Assembly: GCF_029227915.1 (NCBI RefSeq)
Contig: NC_079877.1
Span: 14,261,351 to 14,325,350 of the forward strand
Direction: 5' to 3'
DNA from: Hydractinia symbiolongicarpus
Lineage: Eukaryota; Cnidaria; Hydrozoa; Anthoathecata; Hydractiniidae
DNA: 64,000 nucleotides
Shown: piece by piece, positions 39,601 through 46,065 of the stretch
How the letters are laid out: each line of letters opens with the position of its first letter
How positions within the stretch are numbered: position 1 is the first letter of the stretch
The notes under the pieces: model-generated
What the model was told of the DNA's origin: nothing
Database searches by the model: none
What the model saw: only the letters and a program-made list of their open reading frames with translations
Translations under genes and position numbers: made by a program

Positions 39601-40819
39601 GAAAAGTAATAGTATATACTGTTCTGGAAAAACAATTTTATGTTTTATGAGCTAATATTCCTTTCTATGGACAATACACACTACGAAATTTAAAATTTGA
39701 AAGAGATCTTAAAGCAAAGTAAGCTGGAAACGAGGTGGCGTGGAAAGGTCAAAAACAATACTCCTTAGACTAGCCCTTAATCAGCATTATTTATCTGAAA
39801 GTGTCTAAGCCTCCTCCCGAAGGCTCTTTTTGCGCTGTCTCTAAAATTAAAAAATCAAAAAAGGGTGCTGGGCACGAGGTTGGAAGTGTCCGACCGTGGT
39901 CTTAAAACTAGAAAATAGTAGCTGCCTCTTACAAAATTTGCTAATTTACTTTTCTAAGTGATATTTTAATGAAAAAACGTTTTTAATTTTTCTTTTACGC
40001 TTGTGAATAGCAGACCGTCATAGCGAAGTACGCATGCGCACAATTATTTATAGGTTAGGTGTAATGGCGGGAATTAATACTTGAGTAAAAACACGAAAAA
40101 GTAAACAGAAAAACGAGCATATATAACTGGATGTTAAAAAGTTACTTCTAGGGGAGTTGTTTGATTCATAAAAGTTTATTCTATTTGTTTTTTTTTATTT
40201 ATTTATTTTTCTTCACAAAAAGAAGCAATGAAATATATTGTGGAATGAATAAGAAGCAACAGAGGGAGGTAGCTAAAAATTGATTTTTGTTTTTTTAGAA
40301 TTTTCTAAAACTCCACCAGAACTCCTAGCCGTTGATAGACATAACTCTTTAGCTTTTTACAAAACACTTTGATCGCGAACAATAAAGAAAGTAGCCGAGG
40401 GCCGAGCAAGGTAGTTTGATTCAAATACTACAGAGAATAACATAACATAAGCACTTATATTACAAAGACAGGGGTGCGAGGTCTACTATTTCTCTATCTC
40501 TATGAAAACTTGTGTTAATGTATGGTATTAACACCCAGAACACTCTGGTCCCCAGAGCCCTCTTATCGTCTGTTAAAATTCGTTACAGAAAAATTGCATC
40601 TTAGGAAACTTACATATTAAGCTTATTTTGGAGAGTGCAAAAACAAATATAGCTACTTACGGCGCCTAGCTTGTTTCTTCTATTCTTTCCATATTGTGAG
40701 TACTTTCTTACGTACGAGTGTGCTGGAACAGTTTTCTTCATTGTTGAATCCGTTCGTGGTTCGTCTTCGCAATCATCTGTGGACGAACTGCTGACGTTAT
40801 ATGAACCTCTTCTCATCAT
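2997..40819 (-). CDS. DGKD/DGKH-like: Type II diacylglycerol kinase (delta/eta class), 30 coding exons
   Basis: The enzyme phosphorylates diacylglycerol to phosphatidic acid with ATP, ending diacylglycerol signalling at membranes. Exons in transcript order: 40661-40819, 33249-33341, 30635-30682, 29399-29461, 23894-23974, 23071-23178, 16744-16870, 16347-16462, 15415-15540, 14843-15111, 14339-14447, 13360-13499, 12824-12854, 12648-12742, 11505-11911, 10589-10900, 9964-10192, 9429-9539, 8592-8688, 8029-8090, 7737-7782, 6995-7111, 6245-6376, 5995-6128, 5483-5594, 5311-5400, 4483-4587, 3997-4105, 3500-3651, 2997-3113. All have GT donors and AG acceptors in matching phase. They total 3,897 nt (1,298 residues plus TAA), close to the roughly 1,200 residues of vertebrate delta and eta. 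Order: PH (about 85-184), two C1 (195-325), catalytic (335-490), linker, accessory domain (840-1030), SAM (1213-1280). Family assignment is firm; exons 2 and 28 are the least conserved. Exon calls are by eye, without transcripts. Confidence 0.95.
3997..4105 (-). CDS. DGKD/DGKH-like: DGK exon 28: basic, serine-rich link before the SAM domain
   Basis: A 109-nt exon with a strong acceptor (pyrimidine run then CAG) and a GTTAGT donor. It was found because exon 27 ends at a codon boundary while exon 29 needs one extra base; this exon supplies that base. It encodes 36 residues including [18 protein letters not shown] and ending in DSSL. Vertebrate delta and eta have a similar basic, serine-rich segment just before the SAM domain. 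Conservation is weak, so support comes mainly from splice phase and position. Confidence 0.75.
4200..4385. repeat. Candidate small inverted-repeat element with TCGCGAA-type motifs
   Basis: TTTTCGCGAATTTCGC lies at one side and CTCGCGAAAAATTTTTAC at the other, within intron 27. The CG-rich, TTTCGCG-type words match the termini of the pogo-like element at 55210-56187. Ends and target-site duplication are not clear. Confidence 0.35.
4483..6128 (-). CDS. DGKD/DGKH-like: DGK exons 24-27: helical region after the catalytic core
   Basis: Exons 5995-6128, 5483-5594, 5311-5400 and 4483-4587 encode about 147 residues, mostly predicted helix. Recognisable pieces are [15 protein letters not shown] just after the accessory domain, then charged, glutamine-rich stretches such as [17 protein letters not shown] and [20 protein letters not shown]. 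The matching part of human delta/eta is also helical and poorly conserved. All phases match. The introns hold a SINE at about 4788-5007. Confidence 0.85.
4788..5007 (-). repeat. tRNA-derived SINE copy in DGK intron 26
   Basis: Read on the minus strand, the head has GTGGCCTTGTGGTTCTACG (box A-like) and GGTCGTGGATTCGAG (box B-like). A body with TTGAGCTATTGTGC and GTAGCTCAAATGGGAGCTT follows, and the copy ends near CAGGACCCTTATTG. The copy at about 15786-15945 shares this body and tail. Confidence 0.6.
6245..9539 (-). CDS. DGKD/DGKH-like: DGK exons 18-23: accessory (second) half of the catalytic domain
   Basis: Exons 9429-9539, 8592-8688, 8029-8090, 7737-7782, 6995-7111 and 6245-6376 encode the DAGKa domain, which packs against the GGDG-bearing half to complete the active site. 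Very conserved runs are [81 protein letters not shown], and [15 protein letters not shown] with HKNRAP. Exons of 46 and 62 nt show how finely the domain is split. The first few kilobases of introns here carry minisatellites and Helitron-like repeats. Confidence 0.97.
7262..7712. repeat. Degenerate minisatellite, unit about AAAAAGCACACGTTA
   Basis: Roughly 25-30 imperfect units of 13-16 bases alternating A-runs with CACACGTTA, CACACGTCA or CACATTA. The array fills most of the intron between exons 22 and 21 of the DGK gene. Unit divergence implies an old array. Confidence 0.85.
8750..8912 (+). repeat. Helitron-like dispersed repeat, short copy
   Basis: Starts with ATAATGATAGCTGTTGTCTG and ends with a GC-rich CACGGGCTAACAAACTAGTT. 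Both ends match the better copy at 9136-9350. It lies within a DGK intron. Confidence 0.5.
9095..9350 (+). repeat. Helitron-like dispersed repeat, full copy preceded by the 3' end of another
   Basis: The full copy runs from about 9136 (ATAGCCGTATTCTGTCTGTC at 9145) to GACGACTAGT at about 9350. A GC-rich hairpin-like segment (GCGGCCTCGCGGGGATTTTT) lies shortly before the end. Immediately to the left, 9095-9133 repeats the terminal type of sequence (CCACGGGCAAACGACTT), as if two copies were inserted end to end. A hairpin followed by CTAGT fits Helitron-type 3' ends, but no helicase is present, so this is inference. Confidence 0.55.
9881..9934. repeat. Three tandem copies of an 18-bp unit
   Basis: TTCGACAGTGNGNGTTAA is repeated three times with small changes, just beyond the donor of DGK exon 17. 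Confidence 0.85.
9964..11911 (-). CDS. DGKD/DGKH-like: DGK exons 15-17: regulatory linker that splits the catalytic domain
   Basis: Exons 11505-11911, 10589-10900 and 9964-10192 encode about 316 residues separating the two catalytic halves, the hallmark of type II DGKs. The start ([13 protein letters not shown]) and a middle run ([20 protein letters not shown]) resemble human delta/eta. The rest is low-conservation and acidic or serine-rich, for example [18 protein letters not shown]. Exon 17 brings back conserved sequence ([14 protein letters not shown]) and leads into the accessory domain through an unusual GTATGC donor at 9963. That donor was chosen because it alone gives the conserved junction EQLNNYSEKC. 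Confidence 0.9.
10396..10469. repeat. Three tandem copies of a 26-bp unit
   Basis: AAGGATAATATTTTGCAAAC plus CTTTTA recurs at 10396, 10422 and 10448 in the intron between exons 17 and 16. Confidence 0.9.
12648..15111 (-). CDS. DGKD/DGKH-like: DGK exons 10-14: catalytic domain with GGDG motif
   Basis: Exons 14843-15111, 14339-14447, 13360-13499, 12824-12854 and 12648-12742. Exon 10 finishes the second C1 finger ([13 protein letters not shown]) and opens the kinase domain with [15 protein letters not shown] and [15 protein letters not shown]. Exon 11 carries [15 protein letters not shown], whose GGDG loop binds ATP. Exon 12 continues with [19 protein letters not shown] and LDR. Exon 13 is a 31-nt microexon ([10 protein letters not shown]). 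Exon 14 gives [15 protein letters not shown]. No catalytic residue appears altered. Exon 11 starts at 14447; it replaces the vertebrate LRLFQKFDT with VTMCKSFQQ at the same length. Confidence 0.97.
13668..13960. mobile_element. Small inverted-repeat element (MITE) in DGK intron 11-12 region
   Basis: The left side reads ATTTTTGGCAAGTACTAAAT. The complement of the right side reads AATTTTGGCGAGTATTTAAT. They match with few changes over about 27 bases. Inside are four perfect 16-bp units (TCGCTAAATTAAATGC) at 13762-13825. The termini resemble those of the pogo-like element at 55210-56187. No coding sequence is present. Confidence 0.55.
15415..16870 (-). CDS. DGKD/DGKH-like: DGK exons 7-9: tandem C1 zinc-finger domains
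   Basis: Exons 16744-16870 and 16347-16462 encode the first C1 domain, with [32 protein letters not shown] and a final NC giving the His/Cys zinc ligands. Exon 15415-15540 plus the start of exon 10 encode the second: [32 protein letters not shown] and HSSC. C1 domains of type II DGKs help membrane recruitment. Exon 7 starts exactly on a codon. It can therefore be joined either to the PH exon or to the alternative start exon at 19456-19620. Confidence 0.96.
15786..15945 (-). repeat. tRNA-derived SINE copy in a DGK intron
   Basis: The minus strand gives a clear tRNA-like head: GTAGCTTAGTGTTAGAGCG, then GCTTCCAGTACGGGAGGTC and TTGGGTT. The body and the CAGGACCCTTAAT end are shared with the copy at 4788-5007. 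Confidence 0.65.
17280..17385 (-). repeat. Partial SINE, body only
   Basis: The minus strand shares ACCCATGCCATATGAGGGAA and TTGGTTAGGCAATGCTGG with the bodies of the copies at 1130-1370 and 48625. The tRNA-like head is missing. Confidence 0.5.
19456..19620 (-). CDS. DGKD/DGKH-like: Candidate alternative first coding exon of the DGK gene
   Basis: An ATG at 19620 opens 55 codons ([18 protein letters not shown] at the start, DLTMSYIK at the end), then an AAG|GTTTGT donor at a codon boundary. DGK exon 7 also starts at a codon boundary, so the two join in frame. The sequence before the ATG is A-rich, not pyrimidine-rich, so it makes a poor internal splice acceptor; an internal promoter is more likely. 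The product would lack the PH domain but keep C1, catalytic and SAM parts. The serine/threonine-rich then acidic, tyrosine-rich composition is unlike random AT-rich sequence. No transcript evidence is available here. Confidence 0.45.
20345..20384. repeat. Perfect 20-bp tandem duplication
   Basis: AAGGTAATTAAAGAACCTAC occurs twice without a gap or mismatch. Confidence 0.95.
20921..20985. repeat. Inverted repeat with 20-bp arms
   Basis: TGCAATCAAATTTTGTGGGT at 20921-20940 pairs with 20966-20985 with one mismatch around a 25-base loop. It may be a small fold-back element. Confidence 0.8.
23071..30682 (-). CDS. DGKD/DGKH-like: DGK exons 3-6: PH domain
   Basis: Exons 30635-30682, 29399-29461, 23894-23974 and 23071-23178 give 100 residues. 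Key pieces in order are [53 protein letters not shown] and [18 protein letters not shown]. The tryptophan of EEWISA is the conserved one of the PH C-terminal helix. In the family this domain binds phosphoinositides. All four exons start and end at codon boundaries. The intron between exons 4 and 5 (5.4 kb) is swollen by an antisense LINE. Confidence 0.94.
25607..26926 (+). pseudogene. LINE AP-endonuclease domain (5' part of broken pol ORF)
   Basis: An endonuclease/exonuclease/phosphatase-type domain. [16 protein letters not shown] is the N-terminal motif, CVQEVRW holds the catalytic glutamate, [10 protein letters not shown] the Asp-Asn pair, and [10 protein letters not shown] and [10 protein letters not shown] the C-terminal Asp and His. 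It nicks target DNA to prime insertion. The frame ends at a premature TAG. The following text [12 protein letters not shown] is found in another frame, showing a frameshift near 26913. Confidence 0.88.
26935..28793 (+). pseudogene. LINE reverse transcriptase with internal PHD-like zinc segment, frameshifted
   Basis: Motifs in order: [87 protein letters not shown], and after a shift near 27801 [13 protein letters not shown] with the YADD catalytic pair. Downstream comes a cysteine-rich stretch (about 27990-28135): CGVC, FCQTC, HWVHKKC, FVCKRC. Then follows a conserved tail ([36 protein letters not shown]). Spacing of the Cys and His residues resembles a PHD or related cross-braced finger. The tail ends in a TAA at 28791-28793. 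Confidence 0.88.
31950..32099. mobile_element. Fold-back MITE, about 150 bp
   Basis: Arms of about 60 bases (31950-32011 and 32039-32099) pair with few mismatches and are separated by a 27-base loop. The inner part of the arm contains CCGTCTTCAGTGC on one side and GCACTGAAGACAG on the other; the outer part is AT-rich. It lies in a DGK intron and has no coding capacity. Confidence 0.85.
33167..33211. repeat. Perfect 15-bp inverted repeat
   Basis: AAGCTCTGTTTAAAC at 33167-33181 and its complement at 33197-33211, with a 15-base loop. It starts about 38 bases inside the intron after the donor of DGK exon 2. Confidence 0.85.
33249..40819 (-). CDS. DGKD/DGKH-like: DGK exons 1 and 2: N-terminal region before the PH domain
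   Basis: Exon 1 (40661-40819) starts at [20 protein letters not shown] and ends at a GTAAGT donor at a codon boundary. Exon 2 (33249-33341) adds 31 residues ending in RLKTLCKEQ just before the PH domain. Exon 1 is serine-rich, then basic ([12 protein letters not shown]). This region is also poorly conserved in vertebrates, where it carries serine-rich and charged stretches. The 7.3-kb intron 1 contains a SINE and a MITE. Exon 1 could have further 5' untranslated exons. The acceptor of exon 2 has a weak pyrimidine tract, so that exon is less certain. Confidence 0.75.
35720..36040 (+). repeat. SINE-related copy in DGK intron 1
   Basis: Contains TTTACCCAAGCCATGTGAGA and TTGGGTAAGTGG, matching the SINE body, plus GGGTAGCTCAAAATGAGCTT shared with the copies at 4788 and 15786. 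It therefore links the two SINE groups. A box B-like GGGATTTGATTTCCC lies at the left; box A is not clear. Confidence 0.5.
36676..36866. mobile_element. MITE with about 30-bp imperfect terminal inverted repeats
   Basis: ACAATCTTAGACAGTGTATA at the left matches the complement of the right end, ACAATCTTGGACAGTGTACA, and both continue into GGGATTT. The interior carries opposed C-rich (about 36730) and G-rich (about 36810) runs that would extend the hairpin. No coding sequence. Confidence 0.7.
36976..36998. repeat. Perfect 10-bp palindrome with 3-base loop
   Basis: AGGTAATCTA, then CAA, then TAGATTACCT. It may be a small hairpin or binding site; nothing decides between them. Confidence 0.7.
39720..39890. 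repeat. Dispersed repeat with GAAACGAGGT/GGGCACGAGGTTGG ends
   Basis: CTGGAAACGAGGTGGCGTGG at the left and GCTGGGCACGAGGTTGGAAG at the right resemble the motif found twice near 1650-1810. The family is unknown and the interior is non-coding. Confidence 0.35.
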
Positions 40820-42016
40820 AATGAAGTAACGTCTTTAATAACTTTGCTGTTTAAGTTCTTACTACAAATTTTGCTTTGCGAAGTACAGATCCATAATTGT
40901 AATTACTACTCTTATATATTACATCATTTTCTTTCTATTTGTAAAATATGTAGTAAAATCAACACGATATTTTAATATGAAAATCAGCTGTAAAATAGAT
41001 ATAATTAAGGATATTAATTGACTATTCCTAGCAACAATTCTCCCGACAGTACAAATGATATAACAAAACAATTATAATGTATAAAAAAAAAACAAAAAAA
41101 AAGTTTATTTCTATAACTTATTTCTCTCTATAAGATGCCTTCCACAAAATATTTTTTTTTTAAAAAAAAATCCTTTTAGCAAATGTAAGATATAGTCTTC
41201 ACCGTAGGTCATTTAAACTGTTTGTAAAAGGATTCTCTGTAAATAGCTGTGTTTGAGCAACAAAACGGAGAGCAGGTTGAGTGGGAGGTATATTTCGTCG
41301 TTGTATTCTTTATTCCGAATTTGATTAGTTGAAAATAAAACAGTCCGTTGGTATTGATTGTTGCTAGGAAAATTATGATAAAATCAACAATTTATATTCC
41401 TTCTCATTGCATATGTTATGGAAAACATAATCCCTGTTTTATATTTCAGTTTTAAATGATCCCTGCTTATATTTCACGCACAAAATATTCCATCTGCTTT
41501 CATGTTGTTTTTAAGCAGCGATATGGATTACGACCTCGATAATACGAAACAAAAATAGAATAGAAATATCCATCAAGTTTTGGCGGGAATGTAGCTACAC
41601 GTCTTTTTCATAAAAGACGATATATACATACGCTAAGGCTGGATGGGTTTGTATAAATATATTTTCAAACGCATATTGAGTTAGTCAATAATTGTGTCAT
41701 GTAAAAGTCATTTTTGACTCCCTCCACCAACACGTTGTCGTCACGTTTTCCCAACGACCCATCTTGCTTTACCTCACCTTTAAGGCTAATACTTCCCTTT
41801 CCAAATGACATTTCAGGATCAATAAGGATAGGGGAAAAAGTAAAGATCTCTTTTCCTTTTTTTTCAATTATAAGTATCAACAAAGAAAAAAACACACAGA
41901 AAAAGCATGCTTAAAAGAGCCCAGTTGTGTAATAAAGTCAATTTCTTCTGTTACGTCACAAACCCGTATCAAGTACCCCCCTTTATATAATGGCGGAGTA
42001 TCAAAAAAAAAATGTA

Positions 42017-42083
42017 GAGCCACCTACCCCCAGCACGTGACCAAATAATTAGAGCCACCTACCCCCAGCACGTAAGCAAATAA
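42017..42083. repeat. Direct repeat of about 33 bp containing CAGCACGTG
   Basis: TAGAGCCACCTACCCCCAGC followed by ACGT and CAAATAATT occurs twice in a row. The first copy contains the E-box CACGTGAC, changed in the second. It lies about 1.2 kb upstream of the DGK start codon, so a regulatory role is possible but unproven. Confidence 0.8.
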
Positions 42084-45000
42084 TTTTAAATCCCCATTTC
42101 TAATTGGCGGTCTTCTGGAAACGTTGTGAAATTAGATATTTATTTGACAAGTTGAGAAGTATGTTATCATTGAAATCGATTTTATTGAATTGAAAGAAAT
42201 AGATGGCTCCATTGCCATAACATAAAACGTGAAGTTAGGAAAGAGAGAAGAAGATTGAAGTCTTTTGTGTCGTTGAAATCGATCAGTCTCAAGTTTAATC
42301 ACATTGTCACCTGAAATTCTACTATGTGTCTGTTTGTCATGTGAATCATTTCTTAATAGGCAAAATCCCAGCCTTAAAGTTCTTATAAACTAGGTTCTTA
42401 TCGCATTTGTTTTTCACCAAATTAAACAATTGGACAGCTAACAATCAATATATTTTGAAATAACGCAATCGTGCAAAAATTAAAGACTCATTCTAGATCA
42501 GTGACAAGGACATTAAACTATTAAACCTGAAAAAATTATACTTAGCGAAAATATAGTTTAAGATGGAATGTATATACCTAAATGTTTGATATTTTTATAT
42601 TATAGGAAAATATATAAGAAAGAATAAGATAAAAATGTATAAAGGAAAGATTTTTTCAAAAAACTTATGTAGAAACAAAGAGGTGTAAAAAGGCTACAAT
42701 ATTTCTAGCTAGGCCGCCAGTCTCCTTATATCGCAAGTATATATTTGACCCACCTTTTCACTTTTTCTATTGCTTCTTCGCACTAGCTTTACTATTTTAT
42801 AGCCTTATGATGGATTTTGTGCCACCCTTTTCTAGTTATTTATAAGCTTTTTACAAAACAGCATGCTAAATGTAAAACCGAATTTAAGCTCCCTCAAGCC
42901 TTTCTTTCCTTTACACCGATTTTGATGTTTAAATTATTTAATTTTTGTCTAGACTATTCCCACGTTAGGACTTAGCGCCTGCCTCTTGTGGCGCTAGTTG
43001 TTGCATACTTAAATTGTGCCACTGTTTTCACATTTCATTTATTTATACTTTAGAAGAATACCATGAAAATTATATTGTACACATCACTAATAATTTATTA
43101 AATTTAAATATTTATTATCAACCTTCATAACGGTGGTAGGTTAACAAGTATAACATTGTTTTCGTATTATTAAAACAGGGGAAAAGGAGGGAAATAATGT
43201 CTTCAATGTACAAAAAACCACGTCTCCGGTCTGATTCAGTAAGAAGATATTCGCCCTTTGACCCATCCATATAAAGTGATCAGATCATCAATCCAATTAA
43301 GTCAATGGCGCAAGCTAGCATCATTTATTATCAGTAAATTTACAACTTAAAATAAACAAAGGCGCCGTCCCACCGTTTACCCCCTCCCCCCTCCCCACCC
43401 CCACCACCTTAATCAAGACCAGTTTCGAAATTAGACTTTACTACTTTTTCAGTTAACGTTGCATTAAAAGGTTGCGGATTTAACTAACCGTTAAAATCTT
43501 TGGATAAAACAAGAGAAAGTAGTTGGGTATTTACGAGATTTTTAACATTTAAGCTGTGGTAAGAAATACTATCAATCCGCTAAATATGATTAAAAACATT
43601 GGTTATACCATAATAGAAACGGCGAAATGATAAAACACGAATTAAACATGACGTTAACACAAGAAAAACACGAGAAAAACCTGATATAAGCTCTGCGCGG
43701 CCATCTCTAGACTGTCAATTCACCACTGCAGACAATGAATAATATCGATAAGATGGCGTCATAAAAAATGTTTTTCCCCAAATCCAACATTTTTTCACTC
43801 TCACTTTTTCTGATGTTTTTTATTATTTTTCATATTATAATTACTGAAGTGTTTTTTAAGTGCATGTACTGATGAATGAAAATATTAAAAAATTAACAAA
43901 AAAAGTTTTAGAAACACCTTCCAAAAGAATAGATGTGGAGCAAAGATAATTCTTTTTTTTTTCAATTATTTTCATAGCGAATATTAGTTCAGTTCAGGCC
44001 AAGAAAATAAGGTAATTGGCATCTTCCTGCAAACTACAACTTGCAACTATGAGCTCAAACTGGAAGCTCTAAATATTAACATCTGAATAGGAACACATTT
44101 CAATAATATGTTAAAATACTGGGCTGTTCAAAAACACATCCCTAGTAATTATGAAAACCTCTAAATTATGAGTTCAAAGACGATACCGCAAGTTACAATA
44201 TACATAGATAAAAAGTAGACATGTAAAATCATTTTATATGTTCAGAGAAATAACTGAATTGTTAGGGAATGTGTACTGGTTATGCGCAATATTTTACTGT
44301 ATTGTTCCATGATTTGATTAGAATCCGTTAGATTCTACAGTAGGGAATTAACCCCAAAAGGAGAGCAAAATACCATCCTTCGAACGACTTAGGGTGAAAT
44401 CAACAAAGTACATAAAAACGAAAAATCTGCGGTATGTTGATGGTTAATATTTGCACGATTAAATCATCATTCGCCTGTCATACATATTCTGTACATTACA
44501 TATTTCTGGCATCGCTATTTTATACATCTTTAGCACAAAGTATCTATTTGGCTATTATTTTAAACCAAAGAATGCAATAATCGTTGGAGAATTCCACCGA
44601 AATTCGTCCGTAGTATGTATTTTCCGCATTGCTATTTTGTATCCTTAAAAGAACTCCGAAATACACCTGTGTGCAACCATTTTAAATAAACAGCCGGATA
44701 TTGTTATCGTAGAGGTATCGAAGGGCCTTTTCCTGATGTGAATAAATTTGGTATAACAGTCTCTGCTTTCTCATACCTAACGAATTTTGTTTGCCCACGT
44801 GTAGTAGAAATAAACGGTAACAAAGTTCTCTTGATGTTCGATAAATCGAAATCATCGTTAAAGAAAATTCGTAGTCTTGATGATATAGTATCGTAAGATC
44901 CCTACAAATGAATCTATAAGCAAAGGTGATATGAATTGGATTTTCTCCACTTATGTTTTAAGACCAAATTTTAAATATTTAGAAAAGGTAGTATATGAGT

Positions 45001-46009
45001 AAGTCAGGTGGAAAGAATTTGCAAAAAATAAAACAACCACAAACAACAATAAGAACCAGGCAAAAACAAACAAACTAACTAACAATACAAATTCTTCATA
45101 ACAAACCAAGTTGTTATGGCTAAGGCTGACATTTGAGCCAAAACCTAAGCAAATAAATAGCCATGCTGTATTTGAAGTCCAGTGCTTAAAGCTGGACCAG
45201 CTATAAAACAAGTCCTTTAAAAAGGTACCAAGTCCATTTTTTCTATAAAAATAATATGGAAGGACTAATTGTAAAATATAAATCTTGTCAAATATTACTT
45301 GAGACTAAATCCAGAGTTTTGCCTTCAGAAACCCTACATCCCAATGCAATATAGAGATGTATATAACAACGTGTGATTGTACAAAGCCAAACCTTGCTCA
45401 ACCAAGAAGTTAGACGTAAAATTCACAATCAAAGCATCCATCCAACGAACATATATTCTCTTTTTCTTTCTATTTTTCTTTTATTGCAGGAAATATCTTT
45501 TTTATTACTATAATTTAACTACAAATTATAGAAGAATATACCTCTTTACTATTTTTTCTGTTAAATGAATGAACAATAAAAACATACTGTATCCAGAAAA
45601 AGAAAACAAAAGAAAAAGCAAAGGGGATATAACCAGCTGTTCCAACATCATAGTTTTATTTACTAACAGTAATATATCAAGTATAGATGAAGAATATCGT
45701 CTTGAATGTTCTCCTTGCGACTCTGGTGTCAAATGCTGACATAGCATCTTGTCATTTTGAATAATCTTATATTCAAGTTATTAATATTTAAATTTTTTTT
45801 TAATTAAAGTGTGAAAGAATTACGCTTGATTAGATGTTATCACTGAAAAAGATTTTACAGGCGTATCAAGCAGGTGGTTTTTCACGTTTCCCATAATGCT
45901 TTTCGTTACTTTTAAATGATAATTAAAGACCTGGGTATATCAAACGAAATATTAGTAGGTTTTTTTTAAATGCACGCTACTTTTTTCAAGAGATTTTTTT
46001 TTCTTCAAC

Positions 46010-46065
46010 AGGACAGGCCCATTACGACATTGTTAAAAACAACTAGTCGTCAGTCCGAGGAAAAG
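46010..46065 (-). repeat. Helitron-like repeat fragment (terminal part)
   Basis: AACTAGTCGTCAGTCCGAGG followed by AAAAGTCCGCGGGTTTGC is the reverse complement of the GC-rich hairpin and CTAGT end seen at 9350. Confidence 0.45.

Noticed and set aside
41665-41914. Overlapping open frames on both strands
   Set aside because: Each has some non-random look (for example GKGSISLKGEVKQDG on the minus strand), but there are no splice sites in phase with anything and no recognisable domain.
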